From NCBI GenBank assembly GCA_003551565.1, contig PUMZ01000109.1, positions 1 through 33,122 on the forward strand: 33,122 bases of DNA, in the 5' to 3' direction. Below the pieces are notes generated by a model. The model saw only the letters and a list, made by a program, of their open reading frames with translations, was not told where the DNA came from and did not search any database. The position numbers were made by a program, and so were the translations under genes. This document shows, in pieces, positions 1 to 9,138 of the stretch. Every line of letters begins with the position of its first letter. Position 1 is the first letter of the stretch. This stretch comes from Candidatus Brocadiaceae bacterium (GTDB lineage: Bacteria > Planctomycetota > Brocadiia > SM23-32).

Positions 1-2
1 CC

Positions 3-2009
3 GGCGAGGATTTATTTCTTCGCCATAAAGTCGAGGTTGGAAGTTTTGACAAAGCGTTACTGCATTTTGAAACCATCGATCCCGGCGGCGAAGTCTGGAT
101 CAACGGCGAACAAGCAGCAGATATCACCGGCCGCGAACCTGTGGCGCTCGATGTCACTGATTTCATTAGGGCCGATACGGTCAATCTGATCGCGGTGCGC
201 GTTAACTCTTACGCTGTCTCCTGGGAAGAACGCGGCAAGCACGCGCCCACCGACCTGAATATCGGCTGGTTCGCCGGCCGCGCCTGCCTTGATCTGCAAT
301 CAGCGACTTCTGTCGAAGATGTTTTCGCTTACACGCTCTCACATGGCGATCCGGCCGTTCTGCAAACGCGGGTCGAACTTAATAACGATAATGAACACCT
401 TTTTTGCGGCCGCTTGGAATTTACGCTTACTCCCTGGTTTCCCGAAGAAAACGAGGAAACTGCGGCTTCTTCAGTGGTTTCGGTCGAACTCAAGCCACAG
501 ACAGTCACGCCGGTTGAGCACATACTGGAAGTTCCGTCCCCGCGCCTGTGGACATGGGAGAAGCCGTTCCTTTACAAGCTGCGCGTCTGTTTACTGGACG
601 GTGAAGGACACAAGATCGACGATGAAGTCGTCACTACGGGTATTCGAACCGTCAGCCAGGACGGCGGCATCTTCCGGATCAACGGCAAGCCGGAACTGCT
701 GCGGGCGCCGCTTTTTTTCGGTGAGCGTCCGCCGCTGGAGGATATTGCCCGCCGGCAGCGCTGCGCGCCCGCGGAGTGGATTGTCCGTGAGCTGTTGATG
801 GTGCGGAAAATGAACGGCAACGGCGGGCGGATGAGTGTGCATCACGCCAACGTTCTGGGGATCAACGATCCGCGCTTCGCTGAATATGCCGATCAGCTCG
901 GTTTTATGTGGATATGGGCGCCGCCCCCCTGGGTGCGCCAGGGTTCGGTCTGGAACAGCGACTGGTCCAGTTTGGATAAATACGTCAAACAGGTCCGCAA
1001 CCATCCCAGCATCGTCATGTGGCAGACCAGCAATCATCCTGATTTCAAAGGCTGCTTCGCCGACCTGATCCCCTTCTACAAACTTATCTACAACACCATC
1101 TACCCGCTGGACCCGAGCCGACTCATCTCGCCGGCCGCCGATTACCGGCGGATCGGGCCGATCCCCTCGGACGATGGCTGTACGGATGCCGAAGGGGGGC
1201 CGGTCGAAACCGATCCCGTCTGGACCGCCCCGATGATCACCCGCGGGAGCATGGATACCCCGACCGGCTATGGCCGCGACTGGAGTGTGCTGCGGCTCTG
1301 GCCCCGACCGCGGGCGTGGATGGGAGGCGTTTTTCAGCCGGGATTCCTGGACAGCCGTGAACGCGCTTACTTCAACTTTGAGCACGAGGAAACCATCGGC
1401 ATGCCCAACTGGGATACCTGCAAGGGCAAGCCTTACTATCGCTTGTATTCCTACGAACGCTACAGCAAAGTGATCGGCAAGGATGACATGGGCGGCGGAA
1501 AAACTAAAGGGGGAAGCCTCGGGCGCTATCTCACCCTCGACGAATGGAAAGAAAGCCAGGCCTGGCAGGCCTTCAGCGCCTACGAGGCGATACGCAAGAT
1601 GCGCTGGCTGGATTACGATGGATTCTGCTGGTGCTGCCTGCACGGCGGCGGCAATAATGCCACCTACATGAAACCGGTCATTGATTATCACGGTAACGCC
1701 AAACTTGCTTTCTATACTAACCGCATGGCGTTTCAGGAAGTGCTCGCCGGCAGCGGCAATGTGGACATTGTTTATGGCCCGAATGATACAGTCCCGGTCA
1801 CGGTTCTCAATCTGGGCGAAGAAAAACACGTTGATATACAGATAACCGTCCGTCATCCCGACGGCGAAAAAGTGTCCGAACATCGCCTCGGCCCTTTAAG
1901 GCTGCCGGAAGGCCGGCAACATGTGTCGGCAGGTGAATATAAACCGGATATTTTGGAAGATGGCTTTTATGTTTTTGAATACCAGATCATTCAAGGAGAC
2001 AGAACATGA
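3..2009 (+). CDS. GH2-family glycoside hydrolase, 5' end outside window
   Basis: The frame is open from the first bases of the window, so this is the 3' part (668 codons) of a longer gene; the GTG at 141 is internal. The first ~60 residues resemble the GH2 sugar-binding jelly roll (LHFETIDPGGEVWING). A beta-sandwich follows, then a TIM barrel with the GH2-like segment HPSIVMWQTSNHP at about 1002-1040. Known GH2 enzymes have Asn-Glu here, the Glu being the acid/base; this protein has Asn-His (His codon 1035-1037). A second acidic segment (FNFEHEETIGMPNW, about 1371-1415) may correspond to the nucleophile region. The expected role is exo-hydrolysis of a beta-linked sugar or uronic acid, but the missing acid/base makes activity uncertain. 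The stop overlaps the next start by 4 bp (ATGA), suggesting translational coupling. The family call is fairly secure; the substrate is unknown. Confidence 0.72.
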   Translation, partial: GEDLFLRHKVEVGSFDKALLHFETIDPGGEVWINGEQAADITGREPVALDVTDFIRADTVNLIAVRVNSYAVSWEERGKHAPTDLNIGWFAGRACLDLQSATSVEDVFAYTLSHGDPAVLQTRVELNNDNEHLFCGRLEFTLTPWFPEENEETAASSVVSVELKPQTVTPVEHILEVPSPRLWTWEKPFLYKLRVCLLDGEGHKIDDEVVTTGIRTVSQDGGIFRINGKPELLRAPLFFGERPPLEDIARRQRCAPAEWIVRELLMVRKMNGNGGRMSVHHANVLGINDPRFAEYADQLGFMWIWAPPPWVRQGSVWNSDWSSLDKYVKQVRNHPSIVMWQTSNHPDFKGCFADLIPFYKLIYNTIYPLDPSRLISPAADYRRIGPIPSDDGCTDAEGGPVETDPVWTAPMITRGSMDTPTGYGRDWSVLRLWPRPRAWMGGVFQPGFLDSRERAYFNFEHEETIGMPNWDTCKGKPYYRLYSYERYSKVIGKDDMGGGKTKGGSLGRYLTLDEWKESQAWQAFSAYEAIRKMRWLDYDGFCWCCLHGGGNNATYMKPVIDYHGNAKLAFYTNRMAFQEVLAGSGNVDIVYGPNDTVPVTVLNLGEEKHVDIQITVRHPDGEKVSEHRLGPLRLPEGRQHVSAGEYKPDILEDGFYVFEYQIIQGDRT

Positions 2010-3241
2010 ATACTTCAGCAAAAAATCTTATTGTTTTTATGGCCGAAGGCATGCCGGCCAACGCCATCGCGGCTCTGGGGCATCCGCAAATAAAAACCCC
2101 GCACATCGACCGCCTGGTCGGACAGAGCGCGGTTTTCCGCAACGCCTACTGCACCCAGCCGGTCTGCACCCCGTCACGGGCCGGCCTGTTCACCGGTCGT
2201 TACCCGCACGAAACATGTCCGGATAACGAACATAATCTGCCCCCGGATATGCCGTGCCTGCCAGAACTGGCCGACTTTTCGGACTACCAAACGGCCATGA
2301 TGGGTAAGTGGGATCTGGGCGATGAGGTGTTCGCCCAGCACGGGTTTAAAACCTGGCGCAGTATCGACGAGTCCCGCACCTGTCATTACTCAGCCGGCCG
2401 CGACCGCTCTCAGGGAACCCATTACGCGGAATTTCTCAGGGAAAACGGCTTTGTACCCGATAAACCACCGCTTGAGCGAGGCAACAACCCGCTCGGATGG
2501 TTCAATCATCCCGTGGATATTCCCGAAAAGCTGAGCCCGGACGCCTACGCCGCGCGGGAAGCCGAAAAGTTTATTCGCGACAGCGGCGACCAGCCGTTTA
2601 TGCTGTGGATGCCGTTTCTGCGCTGCAAACCGGGGCCGTTTGATGCCGTAGACGAAATCTATCGGCCGGAAGATGTTGTACTGCCGGAGAGTGTTGAGCA
2701 TGACAATGACTGATGGCGGCCGGATCATTGATATACCGTTCAGCCATATCGATCTTGTCCCCACACTGCTCGATTTAATGGGCAGAGAGACTTCAAAAAA
2801 ACTTCCCGGTAAAAGCTGGCGTCCGATCCTCTCTAATCCCAATGCATCCTTCTCTCCGAACGATGTCATTATCGAATGAAACGGAGCAAGCCCCAAGGGT
2901 GTTTTCAAAACATTTTGGCCCAGAATTACCGATAAGATAGGCCCCTACTGGAAAGGGCCGGACATGGTGGAACTGGCACGGATATGGACCGATCCGGTGC
3001 GCACTATCATCACCCCGGAGGGATGGAAATACAACCACAGTTCGCTGGGATATCACGAATTGTTTAATTTAAACGAAGATCCGAACGAGTTTCATAACCT
3101 GGCCGGCAATCCCGATGATGAAAATGTTCTGTCCGATATTCGCAGGCGGCTGGATCAATGGCAAAAGCCACCAACGATAATCCCGGGCCCGGAGCGGGCT
3201 GGTCGCCTGAGGATGGTTTCATCAAGGAAGATGTCACGTAA
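2006..3241 (+). pseudogene. Sulfatase (S1 family) with internal deletion, frameshifts and in-frame stop
   Basis: The N-terminal part (2006-2713) has the sulfatase signature CTPSRAG, with Cys54 the residue that would become formylglycine and Arg58. The usual N-terminal metal-binding Asp pair is replaced (FMAEGMP). Reading stops at 2711-2713 and homology resumes in another frame at about 2715 with a C-terminal sulfatase segment (IDIPFSHIDLVPTLLDLMG), so the middle region that should hold the SDHG metal and substrate residues is gone. In that frame a TGA at 2877-2879 stands where EWNG is expected, a likely TGG-to-TGA change. A further shift at an A4 run (3163-3166) leads to a natural-looking C-terminus (GAGWSPEDGFIKEDVT) and TAA at 3239-3241. 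Start chosen by the ATGA overlap with the upstream gene. Not functional as read. Confidence 0.8.
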
Positions 3242-3299
3242 GTTACCAATGTATCAGGATCGCCGCTACTTCCACATTTTTTTGAGGAGAACATAAATA

Positions 3300-4493
3300 A
3301 TGAATGAGAACGTGAAGCCGGTTCCGGATAGTTATTCTGTAATTTACAACCATCACAAGTCGATCCCTATGGAGGGAGACAATCCTTGGATCATCACAGA
3401 TGCGCCGTCGCTGGTTAAGCTGCCCGACGGCGCTCTGCTCTGCGTGGTGCCGATGATTATCAGGGATGGAAAGCCGAAAGGCGAATTCAATCCCCTGCAC
3501 TTTTTCCGCAGCGACGACGCTGGTGAGTTTTGGCGCAAACTGGATGCCGAAAGCCAGTTCGGCTGCGGCTGCATGTTCGCTCATGGTGACGCGCTCTTCT
3601 TCATGGGCATTGTGAAGAATCCACACCTCCCGAAGACAAGTAGGAAAGGTCCCGCTTCCGCCGGCGGGTGGTTTTGCATCATCCGTTCGGACGACGGCGG
3701 GGAGAGCTGGACGGAGCCCGTGCAGCTTTTTGAGGCTCGTTATAACGCCAACAGCAGCTACGTGAAAAAGAACGGACATATCTACTGGTGCTTTGACATA
3801 GGAAGAGACACGCCGGAAGCATATACTTTTGTTGTTGCAGGCGATCTGAACCGCGATCTCACCGAGCCGGCGGCGTGGCGGGTTTCCGAACCGCTTGAAT
3901 TCCCGGGCGTGCCCGATTCGTTGTTTGTCAACCAGCCGGAAAAATACAGATGGCTGGAGGGTAATGTAATCGATACCGAAGAGGGTCTGCGCGTCTGCTG
4001 GCGCCTTTATTCAGTTGGCAGTCCTGATATAAAAAATATCGCCGTGATTTGCGCTATGGAAGACAGTGGCTCCACGCTCGAGTACCGGTTTCTCCGCTAC
4101 CAGCCGTGGCCGGGGGCGCATAACCACTTTAATGTGATTTATGATAATCTCTCCGGTCTATACTGGATGACCAGCAATCTTATCGGCGCCTCCCCAGCCC
4201 AATTGCGCCAGGCGGGTGTGGGCGGACGCCGGATACTGGCGCTTCATTGCAGTTCCGACACCGTGAACTGGCTGCCGGCGGGATATGTAATCGTCTGGCC
4301 GCTGCTCCGTCAGTCTTCGAATTACTGCGGGCTGCTGATCGACGGCGACGATCTGCTGGTGGCCGCCCGCACCTCCGGCAACGGCAGGAGCCACCATGAC
4401 AATGACCTGACTACTTTTCACCGGATAAAAAAATTCCGCAAAAGGGCGGAACACCTGAAACCCCATATCGAAAATGTAAATATGAATGCATAG
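3300..4493 (+). CDS. BNR/Asp-box beta-propeller, sialidase-like (paralog A)
   Basis: An intact 397-residue protein, first of three paralogs (with 4507-5730 and 7753-8976). Asp-box-like blades are visible at residues 71-80 (SDDAGEFWRK) and 130-139 (SDDGGESWTE), typical of the six-bladed sialidase fold. The early motif TDAPSLVKLPDGALL and the late motif NYCGLLIDGDDLLVAARTS are shared by all three copies and probably line the active site. No signal peptide or membrane segment is visible. A GAGGAG ribosome site (3282-3287) precedes the ATG. The classical sialidase RIP motif is absent, so a true sialic-acid substrate is doubtful; another exo-glycosidase or lyase role on the propeller fold is possible. 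The fold is secure, the function is not. Confidence 0.75.
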   Translation: MNENVKPVPDSYSVIYNHHKSIPMEGDNPWIITDAPSLVKLPDGALLCVVPMIIRDGKPKGEFNPLHFFRSDDAGEFWRKLDAESQFGCGCMFAHGDALFFMGIVKNPHLPKTSRKGPASAGGWFCIIRSDDGGESWTEPVQLFEARYNANSSYVKKNGHIYWCFDIGRDTPEAYTFVVAGDLNRDLTEPAAWRVSEPLEFPGVPDSLFVNQPEKYRWLEGNVIDTEEGLRVCWRLYSVGSPDIKNIAVICAMEDSGSTLEYRFLRYQPWPGAHNHFNVIYDNLSGLYWMTSNLIGASPAQLRQAGVGGRRILALHCSSDTVNWLPAGYVIVWPLLRQSSNYCGLLIDGDDLLVAARTSGNGRSHHDNDLTTFHRIKKFRKRAEHLKPHIENVNMNA

Positions 4494-4506
4494 GAGAATA
4501 AGAAAC

Positions 4507-5730
4507 ATGAACAATTTTGAACCGAAAGCCAATCCGGACGCCAACACCCCGGAACCGACCCTGGGTGACTACACGGTTATTTTCGATCATTACGCGGGAA
4601 TTCCCATGCAGTACGGCCGCCTGATCACCGACGCGCCCTCTCTTCTGCGCACCCGAGACGGCGCGCTGCTCTGTGCGGTGCCCTTCATTGTCAATCACCA
4701 TGGCAATAAAGGACTGCCGAAAGACCCCGCTTTCCGTTCGCTGCTGTTCTTTCGCAGCACGGACGAGGGCGAGACCTGGCAGCGGCTGGATACTTCGAGC
4801 GACTTCTGCTGCGGCACCCTCTTCCGGCACGAAGATGTTCTTTACTTCATCGGCGCGGGACCGGTGCATCGCGGGCCGGATTCCGGTATCAAAATCATCC
4901 GTTCTGAAGACGAGGGATACACCTGGAGCGAGCCGGCCATGCTTTTTAAAGGCCCGTTTTACAACCCCTCCGGCAGTTACGTGAGACGTGACGGGCAGTT
5001 CTACTGGTGCTTCGATACCGGGCGCGACACCACCTATATCGTCGCCGGCGACCTGTCTCGTGACCTGATCGATCCGGCCGCCTGGCGCATCTCCGACGGC
5101 CTGCCGATCCCCGAGGTGCCGCGCCAGATAACCCGCAAAGACTCCTGCCGCGGAAAAATCCTCGAAGGCAATGTCGTCGAGGTCAATGGACGGCTGCAGG
5201 TGAGCTGGCGCTTCATGATCGACGAACGCGACACGGCCGGCATCGGTGTGATATGTGATTTTGATGACGACGGCAGCACTATCGACTACCGCTTCCGTCA
5301 GTTCCATCCGCTGCCGGGTGCACAGAATCAGTTCCATATTGTTGACGATGATGTCTCCGGTCTCTACTGGATGAGCGCTAACCTGCCCACGCGCTCGCAG
5401 GAACAGGACCCGGTTTTCAATGAGCGCCTCAACGCCAATGAGCGCTATGCCGGTGTGCCCGGCAAAGAGCGACGTATCCTGGCACTGTTCTGCAGCTTTG
5501 ACGCCCTCAACTGGCTCCCGGCCGGTTACATTGTCGTCTGGCCGCTGGTGCGCCAGGCCTCGAACTACTGCGGCCTGCTGATCGACGGCGACGACCTGCT
5601 GGTGGCCGCCCGCACCTCGCGCGACGGCGCGCATCAGCATGACAACGACCTGACAACTTTTCATCGTGTGGTAAATTTTCGGGAACGAGCGGAATTCTTG
5701 AAGGAAAAGGAGGAATGGAGGATTTCATGA
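4507..5730 (+). CDS. BNR/Asp-box beta-propeller, sialidase-like (paralog B)
   Basis: An intact 407-residue protein. The ATG at 4507 was chosen over the upstream in-frame ATG at 4486 because AGGAG lies just before it and because paralog C begins the same way (MNNFEPK here, MNNLESK there, after near-identical leaders). Asp-box-like segments are STDEGETW (residues 84-91) and SEDEGYTW (133-140). The block NYCGLLIDGDDLLVAARTS and the tail DNDLTTFHR are shared with the other two copies. The stop overlaps the start of the PL2-like lyase by 4 bp (ATGA, 5727-5730), so the two are probably co-translated and act on the same glycan. No export signal is seen. The exact substrate is unknown. Confidence 0.76.
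   Translation: MNNFEPKANPDANTPEPTLGDYTVIFDHYAGIPMQYGRLITDAPSLLRTRDGALLCAVPFIVNHHGNKGLPKDPAFRSLLFFRSTDEGETWQRLDTSSDFCCGTLFRHEDVLYFIGAGPVHRGPDSGIKIIRSEDEGYTWSEPAMLFKGPFYNPSGSYVRRDGQFYWCFDTGRDTTYIVAGDLSRDLIDPAAWRISDGLPIPEVPRQITRKDSCRGKILEGNVVEVNGRLQVSWRFMIDERDTAGIGVICDFDDDGSTIDYRFRQFHPLPGAQNQFHIVDDDVSGLYWMSANLPTRSQEQDPVFNERLNANERYAGVPGKERRILALFCSFDALNWLPAGYIVVWPLVRQASNYCGLLIDGDDLLVAARTSRDGAHQHDNDLTTFHRVVNFRERAEFLKEKEEWRIS
5717..5721 (+). promoter_or_regulatory. Ribosome binding site that decides the lyase start
   Basis: GGAGG lies 5 nt upstream of the ATG at 5727. An in-frame ATG at 5715 has no usable spacing to a ribosome site. The ATGA overlap with the stop of the preceding gene also supports 5727. 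Confidence 0.6.
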
Positions 5731-7703
5731 AACACAGTACACCACTAAACGCAGTGCGCGCGTTTGCCGACAACGCGCTTGAGAAAGGCCGCGACCGCTG
5801 GAGCGGCCAAAAAACACCACTCTTTGCCGACGGAATCCACGTTAAGTCCGGAAAACCCGCCGAATGGCTGCACCAGGGGAAAAAACATGTTGTATCCAAC
5901 CTGGCTTCGCAGCAGAATTTTCTGCGCACCCTGACGGGCCTTAGCCGGCTGACGGGTGACGAGCGCTATGCGCAGGCGGCGAAAGATGCCGTAGCTTATA
6001 TGTTCGAGCATTACCGCGCTCCCTGCGGTCTGCTCTACTGGGGCGGGCATACCTTCATTGACCTGAACACCCTCGACGTGGTTCCGATTGAAGTGCAGTC
6101 GATGATTGAACCCGAAAGCGGACAACACACGCGCACGCACCCCTACGGCGGGATGGAAATTAAAATGCACCTGCCGTTCTACGAACTGATGTTCGAGGTT
6201 GATTTCGAGGCGACCAGGCGTTTTATCCGCGCCTACTGGAACGCCGATCTGATGGACTGGCGCCGGCTCGAACTGAACCGTCACGCCCCGTACAACAAAC
6301 CGATGGGCGCTTTATGGGACAGCCCCTGGGACGATCCGGAGCCGTTTTTCGACAGCACCGGCCATGCTTCGACCATGCCGCTGACCGATCTGGGCTGGGC
6401 GGCTGTGATGCTGCACAAGGCGACCGGAGGCAGGGAGAACAGCCTCCCCTGGGCGCGACGGATCGCTTCGATGCTGCGCAAGGCGCGGCACCCTGAAACC
6501 GGACTGGGCGCGGCCAAATTCACCTTCCTGAAAAAGCAGGAAGATATCCCCGAAGAACTGAAGGGAACCCGCCAGAGCACCTTTTCCCGATACGGCGACC
6601 GTATGCGGAACCGCTTCGGCGCCGAATTTGGCTCTACCGCCCGGGAAGCCTGGGCGCTCTGGTCCGAAAGCACGGTACGCCGTATCTACTGCGAGTACGC
6701 CCTCGGGCAGATGGCGAGTTTCGAGCAACTGGACGGCGCCGCTCCCGAATTCCTGGACTGGACGGTCGAAGGACTCAAGGCCTGGGCACGGCACGCTTAT
6801 GTTCCGGAACATAACCATTTCCGGGCGCTCTGGTCCGATGGAACGGACATGACCGGATACATTGACAGGGGATTTTACGGTTACGGGGCCAGGGGTGAGA
6901 TTAAGCCGATCCCCGCCGATGGAACCTATCTGCTGCCTTTTGCGCGGGCCTGGCGGCTCAGCGGGGATGAAGAACTTTGGGCCGTGGTTCAGTCCATGCT
7001 GCGGGGAAACGGGCTGTGTTGCCGCAACAAGGCGGCTAAAAAAGCGTTCGAGTCCAATGGCAATACAGCCTGCGATGATCCGCTGGCGCTGATCGCCCTG
7101 CTCGAAGTGCATCAAGGCAGCGGCGACGATGCTTGTCTGGAACTGGCCGATAAGATTGCCGAAAACATCGTCGAGAGGCATTTCATCAATAATCTGTTCC
7201 CGACAAGCCCCGCGCACGGCTATGCCCGGTTCGATGCGCTTGAACCCCTGGCGCTGCTGCATCTCGAAGAGGCCCGACGCGGCCGGAAAGGAGGCGTGCC
7301 GGAATTCATCGGCGGCGGCAAGATGATGCAGAACGCCCGGGAGAACCCACAATCACCGTTCCCTCTGGTTATCAACCCCGGGCAGCGAGCGCAGATTGAG
7401 CTTGACATGGCGCCGCCGGCCGGCGGCTGGCGGCAGGATGGACGGTGCCGGATTCAATCGCCCGCCCCCCTTGAAGGGAGACAGTTCAGTCTGACACTCA
7501 ACGGTGAAGAACTCACCCCATGCAGCGATGTCTCCAGACCCTATGACCAGCCATATCCCAATCCCCTCGAGGGCCGTCCAGAAGACTATCGCGCATGGAA
7601 AGTGTCGTCAAAACTTCTCAAAGACGGTGAAAACCGATTTGGAATCACTATGACCGATGGAGAACCGGCGCAACTGTTCTATATGGATGTGGCGATGAAG
7701 TAG
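5727..7703 (+). CDS. PL2-like (pectate lyase 2) alpha-toroid enzyme with extra C-terminal module
   Basis: An intact 658-residue protein. Residues ~50-440 look like an alpha-helical toroid; the segments ARHPETGLG and RYGDRMRNRFGAEFG resemble periplasmic pectate lyases of family PL2 (Pectate_lyase_2), which cleave polygalacturonate by metal-assisted beta-elimination. The family link is from memory of its motifs and is moderately secure. Residues ~545-658 form a separate module starting near LDMAPPAGGWR and ending EPAQLFYMDVAMK. The same module ends the two TIM-barrel genes at 19032 and 25308. No signal peptide is present, unlike the periplasmic family members. The gene sits between BNR paralogs B and C and overlaps B by 4 bp. 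A fragment of a close relative lies at 13904-14077. Confidence 0.65.
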   Translation: MKHSTPLNAVRAFADNALEKGRDRWSGQKTPLFADGIHVKSGKPAEWLHQGKKHVVSNLASQQNFLRTLTGLSRLTGDERYAQAAKDAVAYMFEHYRAPCGLLYWGGHTFIDLNTLDVVPIEVQSMIEPESGQHTRTHPYGGMEIKMHLPFYELMFEVDFEATRRFIRAYWNADLMDWRRLELNRHAPYNKPMGALWDSPWDDPEPFFDSTGHASTMPLTDLGWAAVMLHKATGGRENSLPWARRIASMLRKARHPETGLGAAKFTFLKKQEDIPEELKGTRQSTFSRYGDRMRNRFGAEFGSTAREAWALWSESTVRRIYCEYALGQMASFEQLDGAAPEFLDWTVEGLKAWARHAYVPEHNHFRALWSDGTDMTGYIDRGFYGYGARGEIKPIPADGTYLLPFARAWRLSGDEELWAVVQSMLRGNGLCCRNKAAKKAFESNGNTACDDPLALIALLEVHQGSGDDACLELADKIAENIVERHFINNLFPTSPAHGYARFDALEPLALLHLEEARRGRKGGVPEFIGGGKMMQNARENPQSPFPLVINPGQRAQIELDMAPPAGGWRQDGRCRIQSPAPLEGRQFSLTLNGEELTPCSDVSRPYDQPYPNPLEGRPEDYRAWKVSSKLLKDGENRFGITMTDGEPAQLFYMDVAMK

Positions 7704-7752
7704 GAAAAATTAGCGAAACACAACTTCAATAACTTACAGGAGAATCAGAAAC

Positions 7753-8976
7753 ATGAATAATTTGGAATCGAAAGACAATTCACAAAGCGTTACTCCGGAG
7801 CCGACACGAGGCGAGTACACGGTTATCACCGACATCTCCGGATTGGCGGCATCGGCGGATGCTATCAGCGATGCCCCATCGCTGGTCAAGACTGCGGATG
7901 GTGCCATTCTTTGCGCAACCCCGATGCTGGAACGCTCGCATAATCGAGGGCTGCTTCAGTTTTACCACAGCCGCGACGGCGGCGCGACGTGGAGAAAACT
8001 CAAGGCCGAAAGCCGATTCCATTGCGGGCGCCTCATCCAGCAAAAAGATACGCTCTACTTTCTCGGCGCCGGCCCCGGTCGCGGCGACGGCATCCGCATC
8101 ATCCGTTCCGACGATTCGGGTATCACCTGGAGCGAGCCGGTGCAGCTGTTCGACGGCGGCTTTTATAATGCTGCAAGCGGCTGCGTTGTTCATAAGAACA
8201 CCTTGTACTGGTGTTTCGGAGCGGTCAATGACGTCGGGCGGTTCAACGGGCCCGACTCGCGCACCGTCGTAGTCGCTGCTGATTTCAATCGCGACCTGAC
8301 CGCGCCATCGGCCTGGCGGATATCGAACTACCTGACCTATCCGGGCACCCCGGCGGCCCTGCGCAGCGGCGTGGGCGATACGCCCGCCGCTCCCTTTCCC
8401 GACCACTGGCTGGAAGGCAACGTGATCGAGACGGACGGCGAACTGTATGTATGCTGGCGCACGCGCATTGATGAATACGGGACGCCGAGCCTCGCTGCGG
8501 TCTGCGACCTGAATGACGACGGCCGGACACTGGAATACAGCTTCCGGCAATTTTACCCCTGGCCCGGCGCTCAGAACCATTTTTACGTCATTCACGATCC
8601 CGAAAGCGACCTTTACTGGATGACGGCCAATCTGTTGTCGCACTCCCAGGACATGAAGATGCAGGCGGCGCTGGAACAGAGCCCCCGGTTCAAAGGCCGC
8701 AAATCCATTCGTCGCGTTTTAGCGCTGTTCTGCGGCTACGATGGTCTGAACTGGTTCCCGGCGGGATACGTCATCGTCTGGCCGCTGATGCGCCAGGCCT
8801 CGAACTACTGCGGTCTGCTGATCGACGGCGACGCCCTGATGATCGCCGCCCGCACCTCGCGCGACGGTGCCAATCAACATGATAATGATCTGATAACCTT
8901 TCATCGGATAAATAACTTTCGTGAACGTGCAGCGTTCTTACTGGAAGGAGAGGAAAAGCCGCGCGTGACTCCGTGA
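7753..8976 (+). CDS. BNR/Asp-box beta-propeller, sialidase-like (paralog C)
   Basis: An intact 407-residue protein, the third paralog. Asp-box-like segments are SRDGGATW and SDDSGITW. The shared C-terminal block reads NYCGLLIDGDALMIAARTS. The leader (AGGAGAATCAGAAACATGAA) is nearly the same as that of paralog B, so gene and ribosome site were duplicated together. The last codons (RVTP and TGA) lie inside an inverted copy of an 8-bp GTCAC-type repeat, so the repeat has supplied the C-terminus. Possible cytoplasmic exo-glycosidase; no export signal. Confidence 0.75.
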   Translation: MNNLESKDNSQSVTPEPTRGEYTVITDISGLAASADAISDAPSLVKTADGAILCATPMLERSHNRGLLQFYHSRDGGATWRKLKAESRFHCGRLIQQKDTLYFLGAGPGRGDGIRIIRSDDSGITWSEPVQLFDGGFYNAASGCVVHKNTLYWCFGAVNDVGRFNGPDSRTVVVAADFNRDLTAPSAWRISNYLTYPGTPAALRSGVGDTPAAPFPDHWLEGNVIETDGELYVCWRTRIDEYGTPSLAAVCDLNDDGRTLEYSFRQFYPWPGAQNHFYVIHDPESDLYWMTANLLSHSQDMKMQAALEQSPRFKGRKSIRRVLALFCGYDGLNWFPAGYVIVWPLMRQASNYCGLLIDGDALMIAARTSRDGANQHDNDLITFHRINNFRERAAFLLEGEEKPRVTP

Positions 8977-9033
8977 CGCGTTGATTTCACGACGCCGTCA
9001 CGGTCGTCACGGGGTCATGGAGTCACGGAGTCA
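8966..9033 (+). repeat. Degenerate 8-bp GTCACG-type repeat with 12-bp inverted arms
   Basis: TGACTCCGTGAC (8966-8977) is exactly complementary to GTCACGGAGTCA (9022-9033). Between 8995 and 9033 are degenerate 8-bp units of the form NNGTCAYG (such as GGGTCATG and GAGTCACG). The array matches the one at 30411-30466. It could fold as a 12-bp stem after the BNR paralog C gene and act as a mRNA end; there is no U tract. Confidence 0.6.
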
Positions 9034-9138
9034 TAATGGTTCACAGACAATGATTGTGACACCGCAGGAAAGAGGATTGGAGAGGAATACGTGCAATCAG
9101 CTTTGACAGAACCAAAAACTGCAAAGGGAGAAATTACC

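Noticed and set aside
591-1883. Long open frame on the - strand (430 codons)
   Set aside because: It lies fully antisense to the GH2 gene, whose sequence shows clear family motifs. High GC explains the lack of stops; the translation has no recognisable domain.
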